The notes under the pieces were generated by a model. It saw only the letters and a list, made by a program, of their open reading frames with translations, did no database searches and was not told the origin of the DNA. A program made the position numbers and the translations under genes. A stretch of 64,000 nt of DNA from Prescottella equi. Its GTDB lineage: Bacteria; Actinomycetota; Actinomycetes; Mycobacteriales; Mycobacteriaceae. The DNA is taken from the NCBI RefSeq assembly GCF_002094305.1, contig NZ_LWTX01000004.1, positions 124,001 to 188,000 on the forward strand, in the 5' to 3' direction. This document shows, piece by piece, positions 47,995-57,997 of this stretch. The first letter of the stretch is position 1. Each line of letters opens with the position of its first letter.

Positions 47995-48828
47995 ATGACC
48001 TGGCTACAGGCGATCGTCCTGGGGGCGGTGCAGGGTCTGACGGAGTTCCTGCCGATCTCCTCGTCCGGACATTTGCGCATCGTGTCCGAGATCTTCTTCG
48101 GCACCGACGCCGGCGCGTCCTTCACCGCCGTGACCCAGTTGGGCACGGAAGCTGCTGTGCTGCTGTACTTCGCGCGCGACATCGGGCGCATCGTCGTCGC
48201 GTGGTTCCGGGGCCTGCTGCATGCCGAGCACCGCTCGGACCTCGACTACCGCATGGGCTGGTATGTGATTCTCGGCACGATCCCGGTGGGCGTGCTGGGC
48301 TTTCTGTTCAAGGACCAGATTCGTACCGGCGCAAGGAATCTCTGGCTGATCGCGACCATGCTGATCGTGTTCGCGATGGTGATCGCCGCAGCCGAGTACT
48401 ACGGCCGCAAGACCCGTCCGATCGAGGACCTGCGGGCCCGGGACGGCATCATCATGGGTTCGGCGCAGGCGCTCGCACTCATTCCGGGTGTCTCCCGCTC
48501 GGGCGGCACCATCAGCGCGGGCCTGTTCCTGGGGCTGACCCGTGAGGCCGCCGCCAGGTACTCGTTCCTGCTGGCGATCCCGGCGGTCGTGGCGTCCGGG
48601 TTGTTCAGTCTCCCGGATGCATTCGAGCCCGCAGGCGAGGGACTCAACGCCTCCGGTCCGCAGCTGCTGGTCGCGACGCTCATCGCGTTCGCCATCGGCT
48701 ACGCCTCGATCGCGTGGCTGCTCCGCTTCGTCGTCAACCACTCGATGTACTGGTTCGTCGGATACCGCATCGCGCTCGGGACGCTCGTGCTCGTGTTGCT
48801 CGCGACCGGCGTGGTCTCGGCGACGTGA
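47995..48828 (+). CDS. uppP: Undecaprenyl-diphosphatase UppP (BacA)
   Basis: This integral membrane phosphatase recycles the lipid carrier of peptidoglycan synthesis and gives bacitracin tolerance. The 277-residue protein has eight helices and both catalytic motifs: [15 protein letters not shown] near the N-terminus and PGVSRSGGT at about 164-172. ATG 47995 matches the length of Rv2136c; in-frame GTGs at 47971 and 47980 are alternatives. The histidine phosphatase gene follows. Confidence 0.95.
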   Translation: MTWLQAIVLGAVQGLTEFLPISSSGHLRIVSEIFFGTDAGASFTAVTQLGTEAAVLLYFARDIGRIVVAWFRGLLHAEHRSDLDYRMGWYVILGTIPVGVLGFLFKDQIRTGARNLWLIATMLIVFAMVIAAAEYYGRKTRPIEDLRARDGIIMGSAQALALIPGVSRSGGTISAGLFLGLTREAAARYSFLLAIPAVVASGLFSLPDAFEPAGEGLNASGPQLLVATLIAFAIGYASIAWLLRFVVNHSMYWFVGYRIALGTLVLVLLATGVVSAT

Positions 48829-48864
48829 CCGGCGTCCGAGCCCGATCCCACTAGGCTGTGACGC

Positions 48865-49554
48865 ATGACGGTGATCCTGCTCCGACACGGACGTTCGACC
48901 GCGAACACGGCCCGCACACTGGCCGGTCGCTCGTCGGGCGTCGCACTCGACGAGTTGGGTGTGGAGCAGGCGAAGAGGGTGGTCGAGCGTTTGGCCGGAC
49001 TCTCGGTGGTGGAGATCGTCCATTCGCCGCTGCTGCGCTGCGAACAGACGGTCGCTCCGTTGGCCGTCGATCGTGGCCTCACCCCCCGAGTCGACGACCG
49101 ATTGGTCGAAGTCGACTACGGACAGTGGACCGGGCGTGAGCTGAAGGAACTCGTCGAGGAACCGCTCTGGAAGGTCGTCCAGCAGCACGCCTCCGCGGCT
49201 GTCTTCCCCGGCGGGGAAGGCCTGGCCCAGGTTCAGGCACGTGCCGTCGTCGCGGTGCGGGAGCACGATCGGCGACTCGCCGAGGAACACGGCGGCGACG
49301 TGCTGTGGGTGGCCTGCAGTCACGGCGACGTGATCAAGGCGGTGCTCGCCGACGCGGTCGGCACGCACCTGGACGGATTCCAGCGAATCGTCACCGAGCC
49401 CGCCTCGATCAGCGTGATCCGGTACACGGACACCAGACCGTACGTCCTGCGTATGAACGACACCGGCGGAGACTTGACCGGCCTCGACGGGCAGGGGCAC
49501 AAGCCCGACGCGCGCGAGCCCGTTCCCGGAGGTGAGGTCGGTAACGGCGACTAG
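48865..49554 (+). CDS. Histidine phosphatase superfamily protein (Rv2135c-like)
   Basis: The 229-residue protein has the phosphohistidine motif LLRHGRST at residues 5-12. The RLVEVDYGQWTG motif lies at about 77-88, and the second catalytic His is in ACSHGDVIKAVL (about 153). It is annotated as a phosphoglycerate-mutase-like enzyme, but the true substrate is unknown. Its order after uppP and before DUF3090 is the conserved actinobacterial arrangement. Confidence 0.9.
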   Translation: MTVILLRHGRSTANTARTLAGRSSGVALDELGVEQAKRVVERLAGLSVVEIVHSPLLRCEQTVAPLAVDRGLTPRVDDRLVEVDYGQWTGRELKELVEEPLWKVVQQHASAAVFPGGEGLAQVQARAVVAVREHDRRLAEEHGGDVLWVACSHGDVIKAVLADAVGTHLDGFQRIVTEPASISVIRYTDTRPYVLRMNDTGGDLTGLDGQGHKPDAREPVPGGEVGNGD

Positions 49555-49593
49555 GCGGATAATGAGGCGGTACGAAGAATTCGAGGAGGTGCA

Positions 49594-50187
49594 ATGCCGC
49601 GCGCGATACACGTTTTCCGCACCCCTGATCGATTCGTAGCGGGGACGGTCGGCGAGCCGGGCGACCGGTCCTTCTTTCTCCAGGCCGTGCACGACGCCCG
49701 GGTGGTGAGCGTGCTGCTCGAGAAGCAGCAGGTGCAGGTGCTCGCGGACAGGATGGGTCTGCTCCTCGAGGAGGTTCATCGCCGGTTCGGCACGGCGGTG
49801 CCGCCCGAGACCGGCGAGCTGGACGATCTGAGCCCGTTGGTGACGCCGCTGGACGTGGAGTTCCGGGTGGGCACGATGGGACTCGGCTGGGACGCCGAGG
49901 CGGAGTCGGTCGTGGTCGAGTTGCTCGCGGTGAGCGAGACCGAGTTCGACGAGTCGGTGGTTCTCGACGACACGGAAGAAGGCCCCGACGCCGTTCGGGT
50001 GTTCCTGACCCCGTTGCAGGCCCGCGAGTTCGCGTTGCGGTCCGAGCGGGTCGTCGCGGCCGGGCGCGCCCCGTGTCCCCTGTGCGGGGAACCGCTCGGT
50101 GCGGACGGACACGTGTGCATCCGCACCAACGGCTATCGCCGGATCGCCGGGTTCGATTCCTCCGTCGAGTTCGGGGAAGAGCTCTGA
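49594..50187 (+). CDS. DUF3090 family protein (Rv2134c-like)
   Basis: The 197-residue soluble protein starts PRAIHVFRTPDRFVAGTVG and ends with a probable metal-binding knuckle, CPLCGEPLGADGHVC at about 170-184. GAGGAGG precedes ATG 49594. DUF3090 genes nearly always sit beside the SCO1664-type gene that follows here after 5 bases. No activity is known to me. Confidence 0.9.
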   Translation: MPRAIHVFRTPDRFVAGTVGEPGDRSFFLQAVHDARVVSVLLEKQQVQVLADRMGLLLEEVHRRFGTAVPPETGELDDLSPLVTPLDVEFRVGTMGLGWDAEAESVVVELLAVSETEFDESVVLDDTEEGPDAVRVFLTPLQAREFALRSERVVAAGRAPCPLCGEPLGADGHVCIRTNGYRRIAGFDSSVEFGEEL

Positions 50188-50192
50188 CCGCG

Positions 50193-51014
50193 GTGCCGAT
50201 CGAGCCCCTCGATCCCGCCGACGGTGCACTGCTCGCGGAGGGCGAGCTGACCCTGGTCGGCCGGATCGTGCACGCCAGCAACGCGACCCTCGTGTGTGAT
50301 GCGTCGACGGACGGGCGATCGGTGCGGTGTGTGTACAAGCCGATTCGCGGCGAGCAGCCGCTGTGGGACTTTCCGGACGGGACCCTCGCCGGGCGCGAGG
50401 TGGCCTCGTACCTGATTTCCGAGGAACTCGGCTGGGGCGTCATCCCGCCCACCATCCTGCGGGACGGTCCGTTCGGTCCGGGCATGGTCCAACGGTGGAT
50501 CGAGACCCCGGAGCGCCGTCCCGAGGAGGGCGGCCAACCCGATCTGGTGGACATCTGCCCGCCCGAGGAGGTGCCACCGGGCTGGCTCGAGGTGCTGCGG
50601 GCGCTCGACGTCCAGGGTGCAGAGGTCTCGCTGATCCATGCCGACGACCCGCGGCTGCAGCGGATGGCCGTGCTCGACGTGGTGCTGAACAACGCGGACC
50701 GCAAGGGTGGCCACGCGCTCGAGGGCGTCGACGGCTGGGTGTACGGCGTGGATCACGGCATCTGCCTGCACGAGGAGAACAAGCTCCGGACGGTGCTGTG
50801 GGGATGGGCGGGCACGTCGATCGCGGACGACCTCGTGGCCGACCTGGCTGCGCTCGCCGAGCGCCTCTCCGGCGACGAACTGCCCGCGGTGCTGGCCGAG
50901 CACATCACGCTCCGGGAGATCGACGCATTGCGCGACCGCGTGCGGATGCTGGTCCGGGATCCGGTCATGCCGCATCCGTCGGGCTCCCGGCCCATTCCGT
51001 GGCCGGCGTTCTAA
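50193..51014 (+). CDS. SCO1664-family protein, HipA/PI-kinase-like fold
   Basis: The 273-residue protein has kinase-like landmarks. YKPIRGEQPLWDFP (about 46-59) holds a candidate nucleotide-binding Lys, VVLNNADRKGGHAL a catalytic loop (about 166-179), and GVDHGICLH a metal-binding DxG-like segment. These resemble phosphatidylinositol-kinase/HipA folds. The substrate is unknown. GTG 50193 is used. It forms an operon with DUF3090 and overlaps the convergent MarR gene by 4 bases at the stop. Confidence 0.85.
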   Translation: MPIEPLDPADGALLAEGELTLVGRIVHASNATLVCDASTDGRSVRCVYKPIRGEQPLWDFPDGTLAGREVASYLISEELGWGVIPPTILRDGPFGPGMVQRWIETPERRPEEGGQPDLVDICPPEEVPPGWLEVLRALDVQGAEVSLIHADDPRLQRMAVLDVVLNNADRKGGHALEGVDGWVYGVDHGICLHEENKLRTVLWGWAGTSIADDLVADLAALAERLSGDELPAVLAEHITLREIDALRDRVRMLVRDPVMPHPSGSRPIPWPAF

Positions 51015-51469
51015 TCCGCCGGTTCGTGGCGGGCGCGGATCAGTTCGATCAGGAGCGCGCGTAACGCGGGGGGATCGGAAACACCCGAGGTGAGCGAGTC
51101 GTCGTCCTGTTCGAAGGCGAGCAGTCGGGTGTAGATGTCGCGGCCCGACGCGGTGATCGTGACGCGCTGTCGACGTTCGTCGCCGGGATCGGTGGCGCGG
51201 GTGACGAAGCCGCCGCGCTCGAGCCGCTCGACGGTGCGGCTCATCGTCTGGTCGGTGACCCGGCATGCGCGCGCCATGTCGCGCTGGGAGCGAGGTCCGT
51301 CGGTGAGACTGTGCAACGCGATCAATCCGGCGTGGGTGGTGCCGTGTGCGCGCAGCACCTGTTCCCACGAGTGCTCGACCAGGCGAGCCGCGGTCGACAG
51401 CAACCGCCCCGTGGGCCAGGTGTCGAAGCCTCCGGTCTCCGGCGGACGGTTCGGGGCGGGCTCGGTCAA
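51011..51469 (-). CDS. MarR-family regulator
   Basis: The 152-residue winged-helix protein has the MarR core: SQRDMARACRVTDQTMSRTVERLERGGFV at about 62-90 and RATDPGDERRQRVTITASG for the wing. TTG 51469 is chosen because GGAG lies 6-7 bases before it and no ATG or GTG fits. It is divergent from the MMPL transporter, the common arrangement of a MarR repressor with an exporter it controls. A palindrome lies in the 88-base region between them. Confidence 0.82.
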   Translation of the reverse strand: MTEPAPNRPPETGGFDTWPTGRLLSTAARLVEHSWEQVLRAHGTTHAGLIALHSLTDGPRSQRDMARACRVTDQTMSRTVERLERGGFVTRATDPGDERRQRVTITASGRDIYTRLLAFEQDDDSLTSGVSDPPALRALLIELIRARHEPAD

Positions 51470-51484
51470 GGGCGTCTCCGTGCA

Positions 51485-51506
51485 ATTGTTCAGTGGGCTG
51501 AATAAA
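51485..51506. promoter_or_regulatory. MarR-type operator between marR and mmpL genes
   Basis: ATTGTTCAG and CTGAATAAA flank a TGGG centre; the inner TTCAG/CTGAA arms are perfect and the outer bases nearly so. The element is 16 bases before the MarR start and 52 bases before the MMPL start. It is in the right position to repress both genes. Confidence 0.6.
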
Positions 51507-51557
51507 CTCCGAGGGGAAGTGTTCCGAGAGTAGCCGTCCACCGACCCCGGAGGCCCC

Positions 51558-53705
51558 GTGAGCAAGCCGGCAACCAGCAACTCCACAACGCGCCGCACCT
51601 CCCGGTGGCGGTGGCTGCTCCCGGCGGTCCTGGTCCTGGTGTGGCTGGGCGTCGGCGGTTTCGGCGGGCCGTTCGCCGGCAAGCTCGGTGAGGTCCAGCA
51701 GAACGACAACACCGCCTTCCTGCCGTCGTCCGCGGAGGCCACCGAGGCGGGTGCCCGCTACGACGGCTTCACCGACACCCGTTTCGTACCGGCCATCGTC
51801 GTCGCCGAACGCGATTCGGGGACAACGCCGTCGGACTCGGATTTCCTCGCACGGGTGGGCGCCTCGGTCGCGGGGCAGCCGGGATTCGGTGACGAGACCT
51901 CACCGCCGATCCCGTCGCAGGACGGCCGCGCGCTGCAGATGATCGTGCCGATCGATTCGACGGTCGACGTCGGCGACAGTGTCGAGACGTTGCGGACGGA
52001 TCTGAGCAGCCCGCCGGACGGTCTGACGGTTCTGGTGACCGGTCCGGCCGGGCAGGTCGCCGACCTCTCGACGGCGTTCAAGGGCATCGACGGGTTGCTG
52101 CTGCTGGTGGCGGCCGCGGTGGTCCTGCTGATCCTCGTGATCGTCTACCGCAGTCCGCTGCTGCCGTTCCTGGTGCTCTCGTCCGCAGTGTTCGCGCTGG
52201 GACTCGCGAGCCTGCTCGTCTATCTGCTGGCCGATGCCGGTGCGATCGCACTGAACGGGCAGAGCCAGGGCATCCTGTTCATCCTGGTGTTCGGTGCCGC
52301 AACCGACTACGCACTGCTGTTGGTGGCGCGCTACCGCGAGGAGCTCCACAACGCGCCGGACCGGTTCGACGCGATGAAGCGGGCGTGGCGCGCCACCCTC
52401 GAACCGGTCGCTGCCTCCGCCGGCACGGTGATCGCGGGCGTGCTGTGCCTGCTGCTGTCCGACCTCAACTCCAACCGCGGTCTCGGTCCCGTCGCCGCCC
52501 TGGGTATCGCGGCGTCCTTCGTGGCGTCGATGACGTACCTGCCTGCGGTGCTCGTGCTGTTCGGGCGGGTCGCCTTCTGGCCCAAGCGACCGGCGTACGA
52601 CCCCGAGCACGCCGACCGGGACGAGGCTGCCGACCACCGGTTCTGGGGCGCGCTGGCGCGCAAGGTGGGCGCGCACCCGCGACGGTTCTGGGTTGCGTCC
52701 ACGCTCGTGCTCGCCGCGTTCGCGTTGCTGCTGCCGACCTTCAAGGCGAGTGGCGTGGCGCAGTCCGACATCTTCCTGCTCGACGTCGATTCCGTGGCCG
52801 GCCAGCAGATCCTCGGGGAACACTTCGATGCGGGCTCGGGGTCGCCCGCGGTCGTGATCGCCGACGCCGGCGCTCTGGACGGAGTCCTCGCGGCGTCCCG
52901 CGTCGACGGGGTGAGTGACGCGCGAGCGGTCACGGCGCCGGGGGAGGCGACCCCACTGGTCGTCGACGGCCGGGTCGCGATCCAGGCGACACTCACCGAT
53001 CCGGCCGATTCGCTGGCCGCTGCGCGCACGATCGAGCGACTGCGCGAGTCGGTGCATGCGGTTCCGGGTGCCGACGCGCTGGTGGGCGGTCCGACCGCGA
53101 CGGACCTGGACACCAAGAACACGTCCACCCGGGACCGGACGGTCATCATCCCGGTCGTGATCGCGGTGGTGTTCGCGATCCTCGCGCTGCTCCTTCGATC
53201 GCTGCTGGCGCCGCTGCTGCTGATGGGCACCGTCGTGCTCTCGTTCGCCGCAACCCTCGGGGTGTCGTCGCTGGTGTTCGACCACCTGCTCGGCTTCCCG
53301 GGCGCGGACCCGGTGGTTCCGCTGTTCGCGTTCGTGTTCCTCGTGGCGCTGGGGATCGACTACAACATCTTCCTCATGACCCGGGTGCGGGAGGAGTCGC
53401 TGCGCGTCGGCACTCGGCGCGGCGCCCTCCGGGCGCTGACCGTGACCGGTGGAGTGATCACGTCGGCCGGTGTGGTGCTCGCGGCCACGTTCTCGGCGCT
53501 CGCGGTGATCCCGCTGCTGTTCCTCGCGCAGCTCGCGTTCATCGTGGCGTTCGGTGTGCTGCTCGACGCACTGCTGGTGCGGTCGCTGCTGGTGCCCGCG
53601 CTCACCGTCGACATCGGACAGCGGATCTGGTGGCCGAGCCGTCTGGCGTCGGCGCCGGAGCCGTCGGACACGCCGCCCGCGAGGGCGGAATCGACTCTCC
53701 ACTAG
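51558..53705 (+). CDS. MMPL-family RND-type transporter
   Basis: The 715-residue membrane protein has two six-helix halves, each with a soluble loop before it. The first half carries the [22 protein letters not shown] signature (about 232-253) and the second [20 protein letters not shown] (about 592-611). The paired Asp-Tyr residues there form the proton-relay site of MMPL proteins. It is probably an exporter of lipids or drugs; with the MarR neighbour, efflux is likely. mshC follows at 10 bases but is probably transcribed separately too. Confidence 0.9.
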   Translation: MSKPATSNSTTRRTSRWRWLLPAVLVLVWLGVGGFGGPFAGKLGEVQQNDNTAFLPSSAEATEAGARYDGFTDTRFVPAIVVAERDSGTTPSDSDFLARVGASVAGQPGFGDETSPPIPSQDGRALQMIVPIDSTVDVGDSVETLRTDLSSPPDGLTVLVTGPAGQVADLSTAFKGIDGLLLLVAAAVVLLILVIVYRSPLLPFLVLSSAVFALGLASLLVYLLADAGAIALNGQSQGILFILVFGAATDYALLLVARYREELHNAPDRFDAMKRAWRATLEPVAASAGTVIAGVLCLLLSDLNSNRGLGPVAALGIAASFVASMTYLPAVLVLFGRVAFWPKRPAYDPEHADRDEAADHRFWGALARKVGAHPRRFWVASTLVLAAFALLLPTFKASGVAQSDIFLLDVDSVAGQQILGEHFDAGSGSPAVVIADAGALDGVLAASRVDGVSDARAVTAPGEATPLVVDGRVAIQATLTDPADSLAAARTIERLRESVHAVPGADALVGGPTATDLDTKNTSTRDRTVIIPVVIAVVFAILALLLRSLLAPLLLMGTVVLSFAATLGVSSLVFDHLLGFPGADPVVPLFAFVFLVALGIDYNIFLMTRVREESLRVGTRRGALRALTVTGGVITSAGVVLAATFSALAVIPLLFLAQLAFIVAFGVLLDALLVRSLLVPALTVDIGQRIWWPSRLASAPEPSDTPPARAESTLH

Positions 53706-53715
53706 GCTCGTTCCC

Positions 53716-54957
53716 ATGCAGTCTTGGTCCGACACCGCTGTCCCGTCCGTGCCCGGTCAGGGGCCTGCCCTCCGGCTCTACGACACCGCGGATCGGCAGG
53801 TGCGGCCGGTCACTCCGGGCGCGACGGCGAAGATGTACGTGTGCGGCATCACGCCGTACGACGCGACCCACCTCGGTCACGCCGCCACCTATCTGACGTT
53901 CGACCTGGTGAACCGGCTGCTGCGGGACGCCGGTCACGCGGTGCACTACGTGCAGAACGTCACCGACGTCGACGACCCGCTGTTCGAGCGCGCCGACCGC
54001 GACGGCGAGGACTGGGTGGTGCTCGGCATGCGGGAGACGGCGCTCTTCCGTGAGGACATGGAGGCGCTGCGGGTGCTCCCGCCGCAGGACTACATCGGGG
54101 CTGTGGAGTCGATCGGCGAGGTCGTCGAGTTGGTCGAGAAGTTCGTCGCGTCCGGTGCGGCGTACGTGGTCGACGACCCCGAGTACCCCGACGTCTACTT
54201 CCGCGCGGATGCGACCGCGCAGTTCGGTTACGAGTCGGGCTACGACCGGGCGACCATGGTCCACTTCTTCGCCGAGCGCGGCGGCGATCCGAACCGGCCC
54301 GGCAAGCGGGATCCGCTCGATGCTCTGGTGTGGCGGGCGCAGCGTCCGGGCGAGCCGTCGTGGCCGTCGCCGTTCGGCCCGGGCCGTCCCGGCTGGCACA
54401 TCGAGTGCGCCGCGATCGCGCTCAACCGCATCGGCTCGGGTTTCGACATCCAGGGCGGCGGTAGCGACCTGATCTTCCCGCACCACGAGTTCTCGGCGGC
54501 GCACGCCGAATCTGCCACCGGCACCGATCGTTTCGCCCGCCACTACGTGCACACCGGCATGATCGGTCTGGACGGCGAGAAGATGTCCAAGAGTCGCGGC
54601 AACCTCGTGTTCGTCTCGAAGCTGCGCGGCGAGGGTGTCGATCCTGCCGCGATCCGGCTCGGTCTGCTCTCGGGGCACTACCGGGTCGACCGTCCGTGGA
54701 CCGATCAGGTGCTGGCAGACGCGCAGGAGCGGCTCGCGTTGTGGCGCAAGGCCGCCGCGCTCGAGTCCGCCCCGTCGGCCGAGGACACCGTGGCGCGGCT
54801 GCGGCAGCATCTCGCGGACGACCTGGACACCCCCAAGGCCCTCGACGCGCTCGACGGCTGGGCCCGGCGTGCCGTCGATCACGGGGGACCGGACGCGGGG
54901 GCGCCCGGTGCCTTCGCGGACGCGGTGGATGCGCTGCTGGGCGTCGAACTGCGCTGA
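53716..54957 (+). CDS. mshC: Mycothiol synthesis ligase MshC
   Basis: This ATP-dependent enzyme joins cysteine to GlcN-Ins in mycothiol synthesis. The 413-residue cysteinyl-tRNA-synthetase paralogue has the zinc ligand C43 in [16 protein letters not shown], with the HLGH nucleotide motif, WHIECAA as second zinc Cys, and KMSKS at about 282-286. It lacks the anticodon-binding domain of CysS, and its length matches MshC. Order beside the Rv2133c-2136c group agrees with Rv2130c. The convergent GNAT-AAA gene ends 1 base away. Confidence 0.95.
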   Translation: MQSWSDTAVPSVPGQGPALRLYDTADRQVRPVTPGATAKMYVCGITPYDATHLGHAATYLTFDLVNRLLRDAGHAVHYVQNVTDVDDPLFERADRDGEDWVVLGMRETALFREDMEALRVLPPQDYIGAVESIGEVVELVEKFVASGAAYVVDDPEYPDVYFRADATAQFGYESGYDRATMVHFFAERGGDPNRPGKRDPLDALVWRAQRPGEPSWPSPFGPGRPGWHIECAAIALNRIGSGFDIQGGGSDLIFPHHEFSAAHAESATGTDRFARHYVHTGMIGLDGEKMSKSRGNLVFVSKLRGEGVDPAAIRLGLLSGHYRVDRPWTDQVLADAQERLALWRKAAALESAPSAEDTVARLRQHLADDLDTPKALDALDGWARRAVDHGGPDAGAPGAFADAVDALLGVELR

Positions 54958-54958
54958 C

Positions 54959-56236
54959 CTACAGCCGGGTGAACTTCTCGCTGTCCGCCTCGAATTCGGT
55001 GAGCAGTTCGGTGGTGAGGGTCGGTCGGGTGTCGGCGATCGCCGTGAGGTAGTCGTCGGTGGTGGCCGGTCTGCCCGATCGCTCGGTGACCTCGCGTTCA
55101 AAAGCGGCCTGAGAACCCTTCCGGGACGCGAACTCGATGTCGGCCGGGGTGAACAGCTCGCTCGCCTCGACGAGTCGATCGAGATCGACGTGCGCAGCCG
55201 ATGCGCCGAGATACCGGTGCCAGACGGCCTTGCGGGCCGGCTCGTCGGGCGGCCCCACGGGGATCACGTAGTCGAAGCGCCCCGGCCGCAGGAAAGCGGA
55301 GTCGAGGGCATGCACCGAGTTGGTGGCACAGACCATCAGTCGGCGCTCGCCCTCCCGGAACGCGGGAATGAGTTTGAGCAGTTCGTTCGTGACGCCGTGC
55401 GCGGGGTTGGTGGCGACTCCGGTTCGGGCGCTTGCGATCTCCTCGACTTCGTCGATGAACAACACCACCTCGTCGAGTTCGGCCAGATCCGCGAACACCT
55501 CGCGCAGGGACGCGGCGAGCCCGCCCTCGGACGATGCGGCGAGGCGGGACGGGAACAGTTCGACGAACGGCCAGTCGAGGCGTGACGCGATGGCCTTGGC
55601 GAAGCTGGTCTTGCCCGTGCCGGGCGGGCCGAACAGGATCACCGCCTTGGGCGGCTGAACGCCGTAGCGGTCGGCGAGGTCGGGGTTCTCGAGCGGCGAG
55701 ACGATGCGGCGCTCGATGACCTCCTTGACTCCCTCCATGCCGGACATGGTGTGCCACAGTCCTTCCGGCATCACCCGGCCGCCGAGCTCACTGAGCAGAG
55801 TCTTGTCCGGGCCCAACGGTTCGAGCAGTTCGTAATAGACCAGGCCGTCGCGACGGAGGTATCCCGAGTGCTCGAACGCCGCGGATCCGGTGGCGGCATC
55901 GGGCATCACCGCCGAGATGCGGTGGGCGCCCGCGCTGCGCAGTCGTCGCTCGAGGTTCGCGAGCAGGGCGCTCCCGATGCCACGGTTGCGCCAGCGTGAG
56001 CCGAGCGCGACGAGCAGGATCCACGCCCGTTCGCCGTGCACCTGTGCGACCGCCATGCCCACCAGTTCGTCCCCGACGGTTGCGACCACCGCGGGCTGGC
56101 CGGCGCGGGCCGCCGCCATCACCTCCGCGAGTGTGAACACCGGTTCGGACGAGCCCGGGATGCGACTCTGGTCCCAGATCTGGATGGCCTGGTCCAGGTC
56201 GTCGTTCTGGAAGTCGCGCAATCGCCACACCGGCAT
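54959..56236 (-). CDS. GNAT acetyltransferase domain fused to AAA+ ATPase
   Basis: The 425-residue protein combines two domains. Residues about 1-145 are a GNAT fold with the acetyl-CoA loop SRWRNRGIGSALL (about 80-92). Residues about 175-425 are an AAA+ module with Walker A GPPGTGKTS (about 204-212), Walker B VVLFIDEVEEI, sensor ATNSVHALD and arginine finger region FLRPGRFDY, closest to FtsH/Cdc48-type AAA domains. No protease domain follows. The fusion suggests an ATP-driven remodelling factor whose activity depends on, or performs, acetylation. Function is unknown. Confidence 0.85.
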   Translation of the reverse strand: MPVWRLRDFQNDDLDQAIQIWDQSRIPGSSEPVFTLAEVMAAARAGQPAVVATVGDELVGMAVAQVHGERAWILLVALGSRWRNRGIGSALLANLERRLRSAGAHRISAVMPDAATGSAAFEHSGYLRRDGLVYYELLEPLGPDKTLLSELGGRVMPEGLWHTMSGMEGVKEVIERRIVSPLENPDLADRYGVQPPKAVILFGPPGTGKTSFAKAIASRLDWPFVELFPSRLAASSEGGLAASLREVFADLAELDEVVLFIDEVEEIASARTGVATNPAHGVTNELLKLIPAFREGERRLMVCATNSVHALDSAFLRPGRFDYVIPVGPPDEPARKAVWHRYLGASAAHVDLDRLVEASELFTPADIEFASRKGSQAAFEREVTERSGRPATTDDYLTAIADTRPTLTTELLTEFEADSEKFTRL

Positions 56237-56452
56237 GTGCGGTCACCTCGATCCGATCGGGTCGGTCACGTCGTCGGGTCCTACGAGTAGACACCGCGCT
56301 CTCGGGGCTGTCAGCCCGAGGCGGGAATTGCAACGACCCTGATATGCGGCAAATCCCCTGGTCATCTGCATGTTCGACGCCAAACCGCTGTGGTGCGCCT
56401 CACCTGGTCGTTAGATTGTGGGGGTCCCTGCGACGTGTGGAGGCGGTCGGCC

Positions 56453-57019
56453 ATGACACCGGACGAGCTCATGAACGAGGCGTGCCGACTCGCGATCGAG
56501 TCGGTCGAGAACAACTGGGGTGGTCCGTTCGGGGCGGTGATCGCCCGTGACGGGGACATCGTCGCGCGCGGCCAGAACCGCGTCCTGCTCACCGGCGACG
56601 TCACGGCCCACGGCGAGATCGAGGCCATCCGCAAGGCCGTCCAGGTACTCAACGCGGCGGCGCCGAGCATCTCGCGCGAGCATGTCGACGAGTCCACCCT
56701 GAAGCTGGTGCCGCGGCCGGAGGGCTCGCCGGATCGGGTACCCGAACGGGCACGGATGCTGATGGGGATGGAGATCTACACGTGCGGGGCGCCGTGTCCG
56801 ATGTGTATGAGTGCGATCTACTGGTCACGGCTCGACGCGGTGTACTTCGCGAGTGATCTGGCGGCCACGAGCCACATCGGCTTCGACGACGCGTTCCAGT
56901 ACGAGGATTTCACCCGTCCGCTCGCGGAGCGGTCCATCAAGGTCGAGCAACTGCGCGCCGACCTGGGCGCCGCTGCGTACGCGACGTGGGCCGAGAAGCC
57001 CGACAAACATCCGTACTGA
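56453..57019 (+). CDS. Zinc-dependent deaminase (guanine/nucleoside type)
   Basis: The 188-residue CDA-fold protein has the zinc site HGEIEAI (about 52-58; catalytic Glu) and PCPMCMSAI (about 114-122). An insertion of about 30 residues lies between them. It resembles guanine deaminase GuaD and tRNA/nucleoside deaminases; the substrate cannot be fixed. GGAGG lies 9 bases before ATG 56453. The next gene starts 1 base after its stop. Confidence 0.82.
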   Translation: MTPDELMNEACRLAIESVENNWGGPFGAVIARDGDIVARGQNRVLLTGDVTAHGEIEAIRKAVQVLNAAAPSISREHVDESTLKLVPRPEGSPDRVPERARMLMGMEIYTCGAPCPMCMSAIYWSRLDAVYFASDLAATSHIGFDDAFQYEDFTRPLAERSIKVEQLRADLGAAAYATWAEKPDKHPY

Positions 57020-57020
57020 C

Positions 57021-57983
57021 ATGGCGCCCGAGCCGCCTGCGAGCAATCCTCGACCCGCGACGGTCGTCGTCACCCATCGGCTCCGCCCGGGGGCCGACGC
57101 CGACTTCCGGCGATGGCAGGGCGAAGTGGATTCGGCCGCAGCGACGTTCGTCGGTTTCCTCGGTTCGGAGATGGTGCCGCCGTCGATGGGCGGCTCCGAG
57201 TGGTCGGTGGTGTACAGCTTCGATTCGCTCGATCACCTCCGCGCCTGGCTCGACAGCGGCCGGCGGCGGAAACTGGTGGACGGCGGCGCCGCTCTGTTCG
57301 CCGAGACACCCACCCAGAACGTGCTGCCCGAGAACGCTTCGGAGGCGGTGACCGTCGTGGTGTCGCATCCGCCGGTGCCGGGCCGCGAGCCCGAGTTCGT
57401 GGCGTGGCAGCACCGAATCACCGACGCGGAGAAGACGTTCCCGGGCTTTCGGGGCTCAGAGTGGCACCCTCCGATACCGGGGGTGCAGGAGGACTGGACG
57501 ATCCTGTTCACGTTCGATTCCCAGGCGGACCTCGACCGGTGGCTCGGGTCACCGGAACGGGCGGCGCTGCTCGCTGAGGGACAGGAGTTCAGGGACTTCA
57601 CCGTGCGGCCGATCCCGAGTCCGTACGGATCGTGGTTCTCGGCGGGCGGGGCCGGGGAGGCGAAGGTGCCGTCGTGGAAGACCGCGTTGTCGGTGCTGGT
57701 GGGGCTGTACCCGCTGGTCGTGGTTCTCACCATCACCATCGACGAGTTGTGGCCGGACGCGCCCCTGTGGGCGAGTCTGCTGATCGGCAACATCGCCTCG
57801 GTGTGTCTTCTGACGTGGGTGGTGATGCCCGTGGTCACCCGAGTCCTGTGTTTCTGGCTCGAACCGGGCGACGCGTCGAGCGGGCGCTGCGACACGATCG
57901 GGCTGGTGGTCTCGGTGGGATTCCTCGCAGTGGCGGCAGTCGTGTTCTGGCTCGCGACCACGGTGGTGTGGTCCCTGCCCTGA
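57021..57983 (+). CDS. Double ABM-domain membrane protein
   Basis: The 320-residue protein has two ABM-like domains in tandem: about 10-100 (ATVVVTHRLRPGADADFRRW) and about 110-200 (VTVVVSHPPVPGREPEFVAW). Three hydrophobic helices follow, at about 225-243, 250-272 and 294-318. The N-terminal domains face the cytoplasm because no signal peptide is present. Such proteins are annotated as antibiotic biosynthesis monooxygenases without known substrate. It begins 1 base after the deaminase stop and is likely co-transcribed. Confidence 0.8.
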   Translation: MAPEPPASNPRPATVVVTHRLRPGADADFRRWQGEVDSAAATFVGFLGSEMVPPSMGGSEWSVVYSFDSLDHLRAWLDSGRRRKLVDGGAALFAETPTQNVLPENASEAVTVVVSHPPVPGREPEFVAWQHRITDAEKTFPGFRGSEWHPPIPGVQEDWTILFTFDSQADLDRWLGSPERAALLAEGQEFRDFTVRPIPSPYGSWFSAGGAGEAKVPSWKTALSVLVGLYPLVVVLTITIDELWPDAPLWASLLIGNIASVCLLTWVVMPVVTRVLCFWLEPGDASSGRCDTIGLVVSVGFLAVAAVVFWLATTVVWSLP

Positions 57984-57997
57984 TCGCGGACCTCCCG

